From assembly GCF_003610805.1 (NCBI RefSeq), contig NZ_RAPF01000002.1, forward strand, positions 450,767 through 514,766: a DNA stretch of 64,000 nt, given 5' to 3'. The notes below the pieces were generated by a model. That model was given only the letters and a program-made list of their open reading frames with translations. It searched no databases and was not told the origin of the DNA. Origin of the DNA: Altericroceibacterium spongiae. Lineage in GTDB: Bacteria; Pseudomonadota; Alphaproteobacteria; Sphingomonadales; Sphingomonadaceae. The translations under genes and the position numbers were made by a program. Positions 8,664-17,674 of the stretch are shown here, one piece after another. Each line of letters opens with the position of its first letter. Positions within the stretch are counted from its first letter, which is position 1.

Positions 8664-9056
8664 TCAGTACTCCGACGCATCGTAGACGGCGCAAATCTTG
8701 TGGCCCGTCGGGTCGCGCAGATAAGCGAGATAGAGTTCCTTGCCGGTCGAAGGCGAAATGCGCAGGCCAGGCGGGTCTTCGCAGGCTGTGCCGCCCTGTT
8801 CGAGCCCGATCCGGTGCCAGCTATCGACAGCGTCGGCAGAAGGTGCACGAAAGCCAAGCGTGCCGCCATTGGCATAGGTGGAAGCCTGACCGTCGATCGG
8901 CCGGCCAATCACGAAATTCGTGCCGCTCTGGCTGTAGAAGAGCCGCCCCTTGCTGTCGGTCACCGCTTCGGCAATGCCCAGCGGCGCCAGAATTGCATCG
9001 TAGAAGCGGCGTGCTTCTTCGATATCATCCGCACCGATTACAATATGTCTGAACAT
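8664..9056 (-). CDS. VOC (glyoxalase-fold) family protein
   Basis: A 130-residue VOC-fold protein, clearly paralogous to the gene just downstream: both share the FYDAI, GFRA and DPTGHKIC motifs and nearly equal length. A gene duplication inside the operon is the simplest reading. It carries the N-terminal His (residue 4) and acidic patches expected of the fold. It lies 84 nt downstream of adhC and 46 nt upstream of the second VOC gene. I cannot name a reaction; a role with glutathione adducts is possible from context alone. Confidence 0.85.
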   Translation of the reverse strand: MFRHIVIGADDIEEARRFYDAILAPLGIAEAVTDSKGRLFYSQSGTNFVIGRPIDGQASTYANGGTLGFRAPSADAVDSWHRIGLEQGGTACEDPPGLRISPSTGKELYLAYLRDPTGHKICAVYDASEY

Positions 9057-9140
9057 AGTGGCTTCTCTCCCAGAGGCACGTCTCTCAACGGACAGATCCG
9101 CCCGGTGCAGAGGGCAACCGGGCGGATATTGTCAGACCGG

Positions 9141-10247
9141 TCAATAAACGACGACCGACCGGATGCTCTTGCCTTCATGCATGAGATCGAAACCCTTATT
9201 GATCTCATCGAGGCTCAGCACATGGGTAATCATCGGATCGATCTGGATTTTGTCGTTCATATACCAGTCGACGATCTTGGGGACATCGGTCCGGCCCTTG
9301 GCGCCGCCAAAGGCACTGCCGCGCCAGTTGCGACCGGTGACGAGCTGGAACGGACGGGTCGAGATTTCTGCCCCGGCTTCGGCCACGCCGATCACGATCG
9401 AGGTGCCCCAGCCCTTGTGGCAGCATTCCAGTGCCTGCCGCATCACGGTGGTGTTGCCGGTGCAGTCGAAGGAATAATCCGCCCCGCCGTCGAGCATATT
9501 GACCAGATATTCGACAACATTGCCGACATCCCTGGGGTTCACGAAATCGGTCATGCCGAATTTGCGGCCCCATTCTTCCTTGTCGGGATTGAGGTCGACG
9601 CCCACGATCCGGTCGGCACCGGCCATTTTGGCGCCCTGAATCACATTGAGACCGATCCCGCCGAGGCCGAAGACGACCACATTATCGCCGGGTTTGACCT
9701 TGGCGGTGTTCACCACTGCGCCCACCCCGGTGGTTACGCCGCAGCCGACATAGCAGCTCGTTTTGAACGGAGCGTCTTCGCGAATCTTAGCGACCGCGAT
9801 TTCGGGCAGCACGGTGAAATTGGAGAAGGTCGAGCAGCCCATATAGTGGTAAATGGTCTCGCCCTTATAGGAAAAGCGGCTGGTGCCGTCGGGCATCAGG
9901 CCTTTGCCCTGCGTTTCGCGAATCGCCGAACACAGATTGGTCTTGCCCGAGAGGCACATTTTGCACTGGCGGCATTCGGGCGTGTAAAGCGGGATCACGT
10001 GATCGTCCGGCTTTACCGAGGTCACACCGGGGCCGATTTCACGGATGATGCCGGCGCCTTCATGGCCGAGAACGGACGGAAACAGGCCTTCCGAATCGAG
10101 CCCGTCCAGCGTGTAGGCGTCAGTATGGCAGATGCCGGTCGCCATGATTTCGACCAGCACTTCGCCCTGTTTCGGACCTTCGAGATCCAGTTCGACGATT
10201 TCCAGCGGCTTCTTCGCTTCAAAAGCTACGGCTGCGCGGGTTTTCAT
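9141..10247 (-). CDS. adhC: S-(hydroxymethyl)glutathione dehydrogenase / class III alcohol dehydrogenase
   Basis: A 368-residue zinc alcohol dehydrogenase of class III, which oxidises S-hydroxymethylglutathione to S-formylglutathione with NAD+. The catalytic zinc ligands C40, H62 and the later Cys in [10 protein letters not shown] are present; the structural zinc site is C92, C95, C98 and C106. The Rossmann motif [14 protein letters not shown] follows at about residue 194. Length is normal. It is the first gene of the minus-strand operon that ends with fdhD, so the operon encodes the complete route from formaldehyde to CO2. Confidence 0.97.
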   Translation of the reverse strand: MKTRAAVAFEAKKPLEIVELDLEGPKQGEVLVEIMATGICHTDAYTLDGLDSEGLFPSVLGHEGAGIIREIGPGVTSVKPDDHVIPLYTPECRQCKMCLSGKTNLCSAIRETQGKGLMPDGTSRFSYKGETIYHYMGCSTFSNFTVLPEIAVAKIREDAPFKTSCYVGCGVTTGVGAVVNTAKVKPGDNVVVFGLGGIGLNVIQGAKMAGADRIVGVDLNPDKEEWGRKFGMTDFVNPRDVGNVVEYLVNMLDGGADYSFDCTGNTTVMRQALECCHKGWGTSIVIGVAEAGAEISTRPFQLVTGRNWRGSAFGGAKGRTDVPKIVDWYMNDKIQIDPMITHVLSLDEINKGFDLMHEGKSIRSVVVY

Positions 10248-10307
10248 GGGGTGCGTCTCTCTTCTTGTATCGTTCCACTATTGCTCAGTCTCATGGACTT
10301 TCTTGCT

Positions 10308-10350
10308 CTCCGGCGCCACCCCGGAATTGGTTCCGATGCGGCGCCGGGAG
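10308..10350. other. Nested inverted repeat in the MFS-adhC intergenic region
   Basis: An outer stem (CTCCGGCGCC against GGCGCCGGGAG, one bulge) encloses an inner stem CGGAA-TTGG-TTCCG. It lies 60 nt upstream of adhC and 36 nt downstream of the MFS gene. There is no T-run, so it may be a weak terminator, a leader structure for adhC, or an intergenic palindromic element. Confidence 0.45.
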
Positions 10351-10385
10351 GGCGGTTCCGGTCCAGACGAGGTCCTCGCGCTGGC

Positions 10386-11759
10386 TCAGACGGGTACGTT
10401 GGGATCGGTCGGTTTATCTCCCACATCGGCATCAGCATCGCGCAAGGGCAGCAGCAGGAACAGAATAAGCGCAGCGACCGAACCCATCGCCATGATCGCC
10501 GAGACGGGCAGCAACTGATCGTTGCCCAGTGCATCGAACAGCAGGCCCGCAATGATTGGCGAACTGGCTGCGCCAAGCCGTCCGATACCCAGCACGAAAC
10601 CGGTGCCGGTGGCCCGGGCATAGGCGGGGAAGCCGAGTGCGAAAGCCGAATAGAAACCGACAATCGCCGCATTGGTTGTGAACATGGCGAAGAAAGCAGT
10701 CATCCGCCAGCCCCACAAACTATCCTGCCCGAAACCGAAAGCGGTCACGGCGACAGCGCCCAGAGCCAGCATGGCAACGGTCGGTGCCCGAATATGCCAG
10801 CGTTTCATCAGGAAGCCGAACAGCAGACCGCCGATTGCCCCGCCAATATTGGCATAAGTCAGCGTGCTGGCGGCATCGGGTTGCGAAAAGCCCGAATCGG
10901 CCACGATCTTCACCGCCCATTTGAGAATGAAATAGAAGGTGATCGTGTGGAACATATAGCCGAAAGCCAGCATCAGAGTGACCGGGCGCAGGCGCGGATT
11001 GGTCAGAATATCCGATACTTTGGGTTTAGCGGCCGTCGGAGAAATCTCAGGCAATTGCGCAATCAGCTGCTTGCCGAAAATGCGCAGGGCATGATTGATC
11101 TTTTCGACTGCATTGGCCGGACGCCGGGCTGCATAATAGGCCGGGGTTTCCGGCATCAAAAGCGCGACCAGCGGAATCATGACCGCAGTAACGACCGCAC
11201 CGAACAGGAATACGGCGCGCCAGTCATACACTTCGAGCAGCCACATCTGTGCAGCAAAGCCGCCGATTACACCGCCCAGCGGATAGCCGATCACATATAA
11301 GGCCATGGCAATGGAACGGCTGGATTTGCTGGTGGTCTCGGCCACCACGGCATTGGTCGCCGCCAACATACCGCCGATACCGATGCCGGTGAGCAGGCGC
11401 CAGACGGTGAGCGTGGCCACACCGCCGGCCGAATGGGCGAAATACATGCCCACTGCCATCACCAGAAGGCAGCCGAGCATGCTCAGCTTGCGGCCGAACC
11501 GGTCGGCCATGCCGCCCAGCAATACGGAGCCGACTCCCATACCGACCAGTTCGGCAGACAGAACGACACCCAGCTCACTGCGCGGAATACCCCATTCGGC
11601 AGAGATGCCGGGGGCGGCAAAGGCGCTCGACAAGACGTCGAACCCGTCCAGTGCATTGAGCATAATCATCAGGATAACGACAATCCATTGCCTGACATTC
11701 ATCGGATTGTCGTCGATTATGCTGCGCGGATCCTGAAGCGCAGCGTCACTTGTAGCCAT
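10386..11759 (-). CDS. MFS transporter, aromatic acid:H+ symporter (AAHS) type
   Basis: A 457-residue 12-helix major facilitator. The first helix contains LNALDGFDVLSSA, the GFD signature of the aromatic acid:H+ symporter family (PcaK, BenK, DdvK type), and the loop 2-3 motif GGMADRFGRK is intact. It probably imports an aromatic acid related to lignin fragments. It follows the MarR gene by 25 nt on the same strand, so the regulator and transporter form an operon, divergent from the lignostilbene dioxygenase. The substrate cannot be read from the sequence. Confidence 0.88.
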   Translation of the reverse strand: MATSDAALQDPRSIIDDNPMNVRQWIVVILMIMLNALDGFDVLSSAFAAPGISAEWGIPRSELGVVLSAELVGMGVGSVLLGGMADRFGRKLSMLGCLLVMAVGMYFAHSAGGVATLTVWRLLTGIGIGGMLAATNAVVAETTSKSSRSIAMALYVIGYPLGGVIGGFAAQMWLLEVYDWRAVFLFGAVVTAVMIPLVALLMPETPAYYAARRPANAVEKINHALRIFGKQLIAQLPEISPTAAKPKVSDILTNPRLRPVTLMLAFGYMFHTITFYFILKWAVKIVADSGFSQPDAASTLTYANIGGAIGGLLFGFLMKRWHIRAPTVAMLALGAVAVTAFGFGQDSLWGWRMTAFFAMFTTNAAIVGFYSAFALGFPAYARATGTGFVLGIGRLGAASSPIIAGLLFDALGNDQLLPVSAIMAMGSVAALILFLLLPLRDADADVGDKPTDPNVPV

Positions 11760-11784
11760 GAGTCATCCTCTTTCTCTGGCGCCT

Positions 11785-12237
11785 TCATTCGTGGATTCGG
11801 CTGAGCATTTCCACTAGTTTTTCGACTTCGCCCGATTTCAAACGGCGTTTAAGCCATGATTCATGCTGAGCGATACATAATTTGGCGGCATCCAGCGCCG
11901 CTTTGCCATCATCGGTGAGAAACAGCGCCTGCTTGCGTCCGTCTGTGGTGCTGCGCTCACGCCGTAAATAGCCGCGTTCCTGCATCCGGTTGACGATGGT
12001 CATGGTGGTAGCCCGGTCCATTTGCAATTCGCGCCCCATATCGATTTGCGAAATGCCGGGATTGTCGTCCGTCAGCCACAGGACGGAAACCTGCTTCTGA
12101 GTCAGGTCGAGATCGGCAAAAGTTTCGGTAAAATGCCGGTTAACCGCACCATGGGCGAGCCGAATATGGAAACCGAGAATATCGTTCAGCCCGCTGATCG
12201 TGCCGGTTTCCTTCAAGACCTCACTATCCTGCACCAA
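11785..12237 (-). CDS. MarR-family transcriptional regulator
   Basis: A 150-residue winged-helix protein: the helix-turn-helix (ISQIDMGRELQMDRATTMTIVNRMQERGYL) and wing (RSTTDGRKQALFLT) are typical of MarR. MarR proteins in sphingomonad lignin pathways are usually repressors released by pathway aromatics or their CoA esters. It is transcribed away from the lignostilbene dioxygenase gene, and a dyad lies in the shared intergenic region (12271-12289). A second, very similar dyad at 24531-24549 suggests it also controls the divergent MFS/SDR promoters. Confidence 0.9.
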   Translation of the reverse strand: MVQDSEVLKETGTISGLNDILGFHIRLAHGAVNRHFTETFADLDLTQKQVSVLWLTDDNPGISQIDMGRELQMDRATTMTIVNRMQERGYLRRERSTTDGRKQALFLTDDGKAALDAAKLCIAQHESWLKRRLKSGEVEKLVEMLSRIHE

Positions 12238-12270
12238 TGAACCTCGCCCCTTTTCTTTAAACTTGCCAAT

Positions 12271-12289
12271 TTGTTAGTGAAGCATACAA
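12271..12289. promoter_or_regulatory. Operator-like dyad between marR and the lignostilbene dioxygenase
   Basis: TTGTTAGTGAAGCATACAA has TTGT/ACAA arms and sits in the 76-bp divergent gap. It matches TTGTATGTGGTGAATACAA at 24531-24549 in 14 of 19 positions (TTGT, GTG, G and ATACAA conserved). It probably is the binding site of the adjacent MarR protein. Inference from dyad symmetry and recurrence only. Confidence 0.6.
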
Positions 12290-12313
12290 TCTGGCGCAAG
12301 GAGAGGATAAAAA

Positions 12314-13795
12314 ATGAGCCATTTTCCAGACACACCGAATTTCACCGGTTTTAACACGCCATCGCGTATCGAGGCGGATATTCGCGATCTTGCGCATGAG
12401 GGCGAAATTCCGCGCGAAATCGACGGGGCGTTCTATCGCGTCCAGCCCGATCCGCAATTTCCGCCGCGTCTGGGGGACGATATTGCCTTCAATGGTGACG
12501 GGATGGTCACCCGGTTTCATATTCATGACGGGCAATGCGATTTCAAGCAGCGCTGGGCCCATACGGATAAGTGGAAGGCCGAGCGCAAGGCGGGCAAGGG
12601 CCTGTTCGGCGCCTATCGCAATCCGCTGACCGACGATCCTTCCACTAAGGGTATGTATCGTTCCACCGCCAATACCAATGCCTGGATCTATGCAGGCAAA
12701 TTATGGGCGATGAAGGAAGACAGCCCGGCGCTGATTATGGACCCGGTCACCATGGAGACCGAGGGTTTCGAGAAATTCGGTGGCAAGATGACGGGCGAAA
12801 CTTTTACCGCTCATCCCAAGATCGACCCCGACACCGGCAATATGGTAGCCATCGGCTATGCTGCGAGCGGGCTGTGCACCGATGATGTGACCTATTACGA
12901 GGTCAACCCGCAGGGCGAGCTGATCCGCGAAGTATGGTTCAAGGTGCCTTATTATTGCATGATGCACGATTTTGCGATCACGCCGGATTATCTGGTGCTG
13001 CATATCGTGCCGTCGATCGGTAGCTGGGAGCGGCTGGAAAAAGGTCTGCCGCATTTCGGTTTCGACACCACCATGCCGGTCTATCTTGGCATCATTCCGC
13101 GTCGCGACGATGTGAAGCAGGAGGATATTCGCTGGTTCAAACGCGATAATTGCTTTGCCAGCCATGTGCTCAATGCCTGGCAGGAAGGAACCAAGGTTCA
13201 TTTCGTTACGCCCGAAGCGAAGAACAATATGTTCCCCTTCTTTCCCGATGTGCATGGCGAACCCTTTAACGGGCTTGAAGCGATGAGCAGGCTAACCCGC
13301 TGGACGGTGGATATGGCTTCCAACGGGGAGGATTTCGATTCGATCACCACACTGACCGAAACCGCATCCGAATTTCCGCGGATCGATGACCGTTTTACCG
13401 GCAAGAAGAATCGCTATGGCTGGGGCCTGGAAATGGATATGCAACGCCCGGTCGAACTGAAAGGCGGCAGTGCCGGCGGCTTGCTGATGAACTGTCTGTT
13501 CCTCAAGGATCTCGAAACCGGGGATGAGCAGCACTGGTGGTGCGGCCCCGTCAGCTCCTTGCAGGAACCCTGCTTCATTCCGCGCAATGCCGATGCGCCC
13601 GAAGGCGATGGCTGGATCGTGATGATCTGCAACCGGCTGGAAGAGCATCGCTCCGACCTGCTGATTTTCGATGCGCTCGATATCGAGAAGGGGCCGGTGG
13701 CGACCATCAATGTGCCGATCCGTCTGCGCTTCGGCCTGCATGGCAATTTCGTGCGCTCCGAAGAGATCGGGCTGAAGGAAGACGCCCTCGTCTGA
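12314..13795 (+). CDS. Lignostilbene alpha,beta-dioxygenase (carotenoid oxygenase family, NOV1-like)
   Basis: A 493-residue non-heme Fe(II) dioxygenase that cleaves the central double bond of 4-hydroxystilbenes to two aldehydes. The iron ligands fall at His167, His218, His284 and a C-terminal GLHGNF His, the same numbering as I recall for NOV1 of Novosphingobium aromaticivorans. Phe59, Tyr101 and Lys134, which bind the stilbene phenol in that family, are also in place. Overall resemblance to NOV1 runs through the whole length. A GGAGAGG ribosome site lies 8 nt before the ATG. It is divergent from marR and ends at a strong terminator. The expected products are vanillin-type aldehydes. Confidence 0.93.
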   Translation: MSHFPDTPNFTGFNTPSRIEADIRDLAHEGEIPREIDGAFYRVQPDPQFPPRLGDDIAFNGDGMVTRFHIHDGQCDFKQRWAHTDKWKAERKAGKGLFGAYRNPLTDDPSTKGMYRSTANTNAWIYAGKLWAMKEDSPALIMDPVTMETEGFEKFGGKMTGETFTAHPKIDPDTGNMVAIGYAASGLCTDDVTYYEVNPQGELIREVWFKVPYYCMMHDFAITPDYLVLHIVPSIGSWERLEKGLPHFGFDTTMPVYLGIIPRRDDVKQEDIRWFKRDNCFASHVLNAWQEGTKVHFVTPEAKNNMFPFFPDVHGEPFNGLEAMSRLTRWTVDMASNGEDFDSITTLTETASEFPRIDDRFTGKKNRYGWGLEMDMQRPVELKGGSAGGLLMNCLFLKDLETGDEQHWWCGPVSSLQEPCFIPRNADAPEGDGWIVMICNRLEEHRSDLLIFDALDIEKGPVATINVPIRLRFGLHGNFVRSEEIGLKEDALV

Positions 13796-13830
13796 TCCGG
13801 GCGGGCCAGTTCAAAACATAAGGTCCAAAC

Positions 13831-13868
13831 AAAAAGAGCCGCTCCGGCATCCCGGAGCGGCTCTTTTT
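13831..13868. terminator. Bidirectional intrinsic terminator
   Basis: A perfect 12-bp stem (GAGCCGCTCCGG / CCGGAGCGGCTC) with a 4-nt loop, an A5 run before and a T5 run after. It can end both the lignostilbene dioxygenase (plus) and the convergent GMC oxidoreductase (minus) transcripts. Confidence 0.93.
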
Positions 13869-13890
13869 GTATAGTGTTCAGACCGGGCGA

Positions 13891-15552
13891 TCAGGCCATG
13901 GCGGTTTCGCGGGCATCCTGCAAAATCATGTCGGCGCCTTTTTCACCGATCATGATGGTCGGGGCATTGGTGTTGCCCGAAATGATTTTCGGCATCACCG
14001 AAGCGTCGATCACGCGCAGACCCTCGACCCCGCGCAATTTGAGATCGGGGGAAAGCGGCGCGCGCTCATCTGGGCCCATGGCGACGGTGCCGACCGGGTG
14101 ATAGAGCGTGCCGCCCGCGATCTTGGCATATTCCAGCATCTGATCGTCCGTATCGCCGAAGGGATCGCCGGGTGCCTTGAGATAGGGTTGCAGCGAAGGC
14201 TGCTGCCAGATCTTACGGATCAGCTTGAGCTGCGCCACAGCCGATTCCTTATCCAGAGGGTCCGACAGATAATTCGGCACGATCCTGGGATGAAGGGTGC
14301 CGTCGGGTGATTTCGCATGGATCGAGCCGCGCGATTCGGGGCGGAGCTGGCAGGGATTGGACGCCAGGCCCGGTTCCTTTTCGAGCTGCAGTGCCTGTGT
14401 GGCATTGAGCGCTTCGATATCCATACTCGCGGCCATCACGTGGATCTGGACGTCCGGCGTTTCGAGTTCGGGGCGGGTCTTGGCGAAGGCGGTGCCATGG
14501 GCCACGGCATAAGAGAGCAGACCCTTGCGGACGATCCCGTATTTGGCGACTTCCTTGGCGAGATTGAGCCCGGTGGACAGGTAATTGACCGAGTGCCAGT
14601 CTTCGCGCAGGCGCGCCTGACAGCCGATCATGAAATGGTCCTGCATATTCTCGCCAACCATGGGCGATTCATGCACCACGGGTATGCCGAGCTGCTGCAA
14701 CAGAGCGCCTTGCCCGACGCCCGAAATTTCGAGCAGCTTGGGGCTTTCCACCGAACCGGCGGCGAGAATGACCTCGCGCCCGACCATCACCTTGCGCGTT
14801 TCACCGCGCTGGCTGAATTCGACGCCGACCGCTTTCTTGCCTTCGAACAGAATCCGCGTGGTCATGGCGCGGGTTTCGACCTGCAGATTGGGGCGCTGCA
14901 TTGCGGGGTGGAGATAGGCGACTGCGGCCGAATGGCGGCGGCCCTTCTTCCAGGTCAGCTGGAACCAGCTTACGCCTTCCTGATCGCCGGTATTGATATC
15001 GTCGCGATAGGGGATGCCCGCTTCCACACAGGCTTCGATCAGCGCCCCGCTGACCGGATGCTGATGCGGGAAATCGGCGACATTGAGCGGTCCGCCCACG
15101 CCATGCACATCGCTTTCGCCGCGCTCCTGATTCTGCGCCTTGCGGAAATAGGGGAGCACATCGTCATAGCTCCAGCCGCGCGCGCCCATTTGCGACCAGC
15201 CGTCATAATCGGCGGACTGGCCACGAATATAGAGCATGCCGTTGATCGAGCTGGAGCCGCCCAGCACCTTGCCCTTGGGCCATTTATGCGTGCGATTGCC
15301 CGAGCCTTCGTCCGCTTCGGTTTCGTAGAGCCAGTTGACCTTCGGATCGTTCAGCGTCTTGCCAAAACCGATCGGCGTGTGGATCATCATATTCGACATG
15401 AACTGGCTGGGTTCCTTGAGCGGACGATCATCTCCCCCCGCTTCGAGCAGAACCACTTTATATTTGCCGTTTTCAGTCAGACGATTGGCCAGTACGCAGC
15501 CGGCACTACCGGCTCCGACAATGACATAGTCCGCATAAAGGTCCGCAGCCAT
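13891..15552 (-). CDS. GMC-family FAD-dependent alcohol oxidoreductase
   Basis: A 553-residue glucose-methanol-choline oxidoreductase. Features seen: N-terminal dinucleotide motif [19 protein letters not shown] signature 1 ([14 protein letters not shown]), signature 2 ([15 protein letters not shown]), and the C-terminal HPVGTVAMG with the catalytic His and the [13 protein letters not shown] segment with the second polar residue. The family oxidises primary alcohols to aldehydes; in Sphingobium SYK-6, GMC enzymes oxidise the side-chain alcohol of phenylcoumaran lignin dimers. The neighbouring stilbene-cleaving gene makes a similar role likely here, but the substrate is inference. It diverges from the DUF3237 gene. 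Confidence 0.92.
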   Translation of the reverse strand: MAADLYADYVIVGAGSAGCVLANRLTENGKYKVVLLEAGGDDRPLKEPSQFMSNMMIHTPIGFGKTLNDPKVNWLYETEADEGSGNRTHKWPKGKVLGGSSSINGMLYIRGQSADYDGWSQMGARGWSYDDVLPYFRKAQNQERGESDVHGVGGPLNVADFPHQHPVSGALIEACVEAGIPYRDDINTGDQEGVSWFQLTWKKGRRHSAAVAYLHPAMQRPNLQVETRAMTTRILFEGKKAVGVEFSQRGETRKVMVGREVILAAGSVESPKLLEISGVGQGALLQQLGIPVVHESPMVGENMQDHFMIGCQARLREDWHSVNYLSTGLNLAKEVAKYGIVRKGLLSYAVAHGTAFAKTRPELETPDVQIHVMAASMDIEALNATQALQLEKEPGLASNPCQLRPESRGSIHAKSPDGTLHPRIVPNYLSDPLDKESAVAQLKLIRKIWQQPSLQPYLKAPGDPFGDTDDQMLEYAKIAGGTLYHPVGTVAMGPDERAPLSPDLKLRGVEGLRVIDASVMPKIISGNTNAPTIMIGEKGADMILQDARETAMA

Positions 15553-15660
15553 CCAAAACTCCTCTCATCGTTTTTTCGGCGCAACTGCACGATTCACCTG
15601 CCTGACACGCCGGGGTTATTCGTTGTCTTGTTCTCTAACACTCTTCGGGAGAAATGCCAG

Positions 15661-16122
15661 ATGATCAAGCCTGAACTTGAGTTTGTCTATGAAGCCGGCG
15701 GCGGACTGGGTGCGCCGCGCCAGATCGGCAAAACGATGGACGGCACACGCCGGATCATTCCGATCGACGATGGCGGTTATGTCAAAGGTCCGAAAATCAG
15801 TGGCCGGCTGATGGGTAATTCGGCGGACTGGCAACTGACCCGCCATGACGGGGTGACCGTGGCCGACGCGCTCTATGCGATCGAGACCGATGACGGCACG
15901 CTGATCCAGATCCGCAATCGCGGCCTGCGCCACGGCCCGCCCGATGTCATGGCGCGGCTGGCGGCGGGCGAGGAAGTGGATCCGGCGGACTATTATTTCC
16001 GCACCGTGCCCGAATTCATCGCCCCCGAAGGCCCCTATGACTGGCTGAACAAATCGATCTTCGTGTGCTCGGGTGCGCGTTATGAATTCGGCATCCGGCT
16101 GTGGGTCTGGCGGGTTACGTAA
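15661..16122 (+). CDS. DUF3237 family protein
   Basis: A 153-residue protein of the DUF3237 family (beta-barrel, function not established). Recognisable parts are the N-terminal [FL]x[FY]EAGGGLGAP-like strand, GGYVKGPKISGRLM and NKSIFVCSGARYEFGIRLWVWRV at the C-terminus. A GGGAG ribosome site lies 9 nt before the ATG. It is divergent from the GMC oxidoreductase, and its last 8 nt overlap the convergent 3' end of the ThDP enzyme. Such genes often lie in aromatic catabolic loci, but no reaction is known to me. Confidence 0.85.
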   Translation: MIKPELEFVYEAGGGLGAPRQIGKTMDGTRRIIPIDDGGYVKGPKISGRLMGNSADWQLTRHDGVTVADALYAIETDDGTLIQIRNRGLRHGPPDVMARLAAGEEVDPADYYFRTVPEFIAPEGPYDWLNKSIFVCSGARYEFGIRLWVWRVT

Positions 16123-17674
16123 TCCGCAAATCGAGGAGGGACGGGCCGTCCTGCGCAAAGCTCCATTCGAGTGCCGCATCGAGATCGCCCGTTTCCTCCA
16201 CCTTGCGTGCCGCCACGCCCTGCGCCTGAGCGAGCTGCACGAAATCGATCCCGGTGAGATCGGTGCCGGGCACCGAATTCATGCCGAAATGGCTCGCGAA
16301 ACCCTGCAAGGCGGCATAGGCCGAATTGTTGAGAATCAGGAAGCTGATATCGGTCTGATGCAGCCGGGCCGAATACAGACCCTGGATCGTGTACATCGCC
16401 CCGCCATCGCCCAGCACGGCGAGCACTTTATCGTTCTGCCCCAGGGCGGCCCCTATCGCTGCAGGCAGGCCATAGCCGAGCCCGCCGCTGGCGCAGGTAA
16501 AAAAGCCGCCTTCGCGCAGGATCGGCAGATTGTCATGCATCGGCCCGCGCGCGGTCGGGGCTTCTTCCACCACCACCGCATTGGCCGGCCGCAAAGCGGC
16601 GATGCGCGAGAGGACATAGCTGTCGGTCATCCGCGCTTCGGGCGCGGCAAGCGCATGTGCGCTGCCCGCAAAAGCGCGCGGCTGCACTTTTTCGGCCAGT
16701 GCCGCGAGCGCCGGTGCGACACTGCCGAGCACGCCCAGAGCATCGCCGGGCAGGGCAGCGAGATGGCTTTCCGTATCGCTGAGCGCGGCGAGCGTGGCAT
16801 GGGGCGGCCAGTGCGGCCCTTCGCCTTCGACATGATAGGTGAAGACCGGCGCCCCGGCCACGAGGATCATGTCATGCCCGTCCAGCAGGCGGACGATATC
16901 TTCGCGCATGGCCGGCAGGAAACCGGCGAATTGCGGATGATCTTCGGGGAACACATCGCGCGCGGCGAAAGGGGCCACCCAGACCGAGGCGCCGCTGCGT
17001 TCGGCAAGGGCTATCGCGCTGTCCCATGAATGGCTGTCCGCGCTGCCCGTGCCCAGCACCAGCGCCGGATGCGAAGCGCGGTTGAAGCGCCGGGCCAGCA
17101 GATCGATATTATGCGGCGCGGCGAGTGTCTCCATATGCAGTTCGGGCAGGCCGGGCCGGTCGCATTCGCGGTCCCAGTCATCGACCGGAATCGAGACGAA
17201 AACCGGCCCCATGGGCGGGGTCAGCGCAATATGGAAGGCACGCAGAAGCGCTTGCGGCACATCTTCGGGCCGCGCGGGTTCGCAGGCCCATTTGACATAA
17301 GGCTGGGGAAATTCCGTCGGCCTTTCGGCAAACAGGAAGGGATCGTAAGGCAGGATCGAACGCGCCTGCTGCCCTGCCGTCACCACGATCGGCGCATGAT
17401 TGCGGAAAGCGGTGAACAGATTGCCCAGCGCATGGCCCGTCCCGGCGGAAGAATGGAGATTGACCAGTGCCGGTTTCCCGCTGGAGCGGGCATAGCCATC
17501 GGCCATACCCACCACCACCGCTTCATTGAGGCCCAGCACATAGTCGAAACCTTCGGGCATCGCTTTGAGCATTGGCAATTCGGTCGAACCGGGATTGCCG
17601 AAAAGGCGGTCCACACCGAAATGCTGAAAGATTTCGAAGGACACTTCACGAACAGTGGGGCGGGAGTTTGGCAT
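16115..17674 (-). CDS. ThDP-dependent decarboxylase/lyase, benzoylformate decarboxylase-like
   Basis: A 519-residue thiamine diphosphate enzyme. The benzoylformate decarboxylase residues are all matched: Ser in NPGSTELP, the ThDP-activating Glu in LNEAVVVGMADGYA, His in NLHSSAGTGHA, and a His in APVFTYH where that enzyme has H281. The C-terminal GDGGAMYTIQG...LNNSAYA is the ThDP/Mg site. It could decarboxylate an aromatic 2-oxo acid to an aldehyde or act as a carboligase or lyase on aromatic aldehydes. It starts inside the stop codon of the upstream MFS gene (1-nt overlap), so they are coupled. The exact substrate is unknown. Confidence 0.87.
   Translation of the reverse strand: MPNSRPTVREVSFEIFQHFGVDRLFGNPGSTELPMLKAMPEGFDYVLGLNEAVVVGMADGYARSSGKPALVNLHSSAGTGHALGNLFTAFRNHAPIVVTAGQQARSILPYDPFLFAERPTEFPQPYVKWACEPARPEDVPQALLRAFHIALTPPMGPVFVSIPVDDWDRECDRPGLPELHMETLAAPHNIDLLARRFNRASHPALVLGTGSADSHSWDSAIALAERSGASVWVAPFAARDVFPEDHPQFAGFLPAMREDIVRLLDGHDMILVAGAPVFTYHVEGEGPHWPPHATLAALSDTESHLAALPGDALGVLGSVAPALAALAEKVQPRAFAGSAHALAAPEARMTDSYVLSRIAALRPANAVVVEEAPTARGPMHDNLPILREGGFFTCASGGLGYGLPAAIGAALGQNDKVLAVLGDGGAMYTIQGLYSARLHQTDISFLILNNSAYAALQGFASHFGMNSVPGTDLTGIDFVQLAQAQGVAARKVEETGDLDAALEWSFAQDGPSLLDLRIT

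Noticed and set aside
8568..11300. A 910-codon plus-strand open frame
   Set aside because: It runs opposite adhC, the VOC genes and the MFS gene, which all have clear motifs; its translation is low-complexity His/Arg-rich and matches no family.
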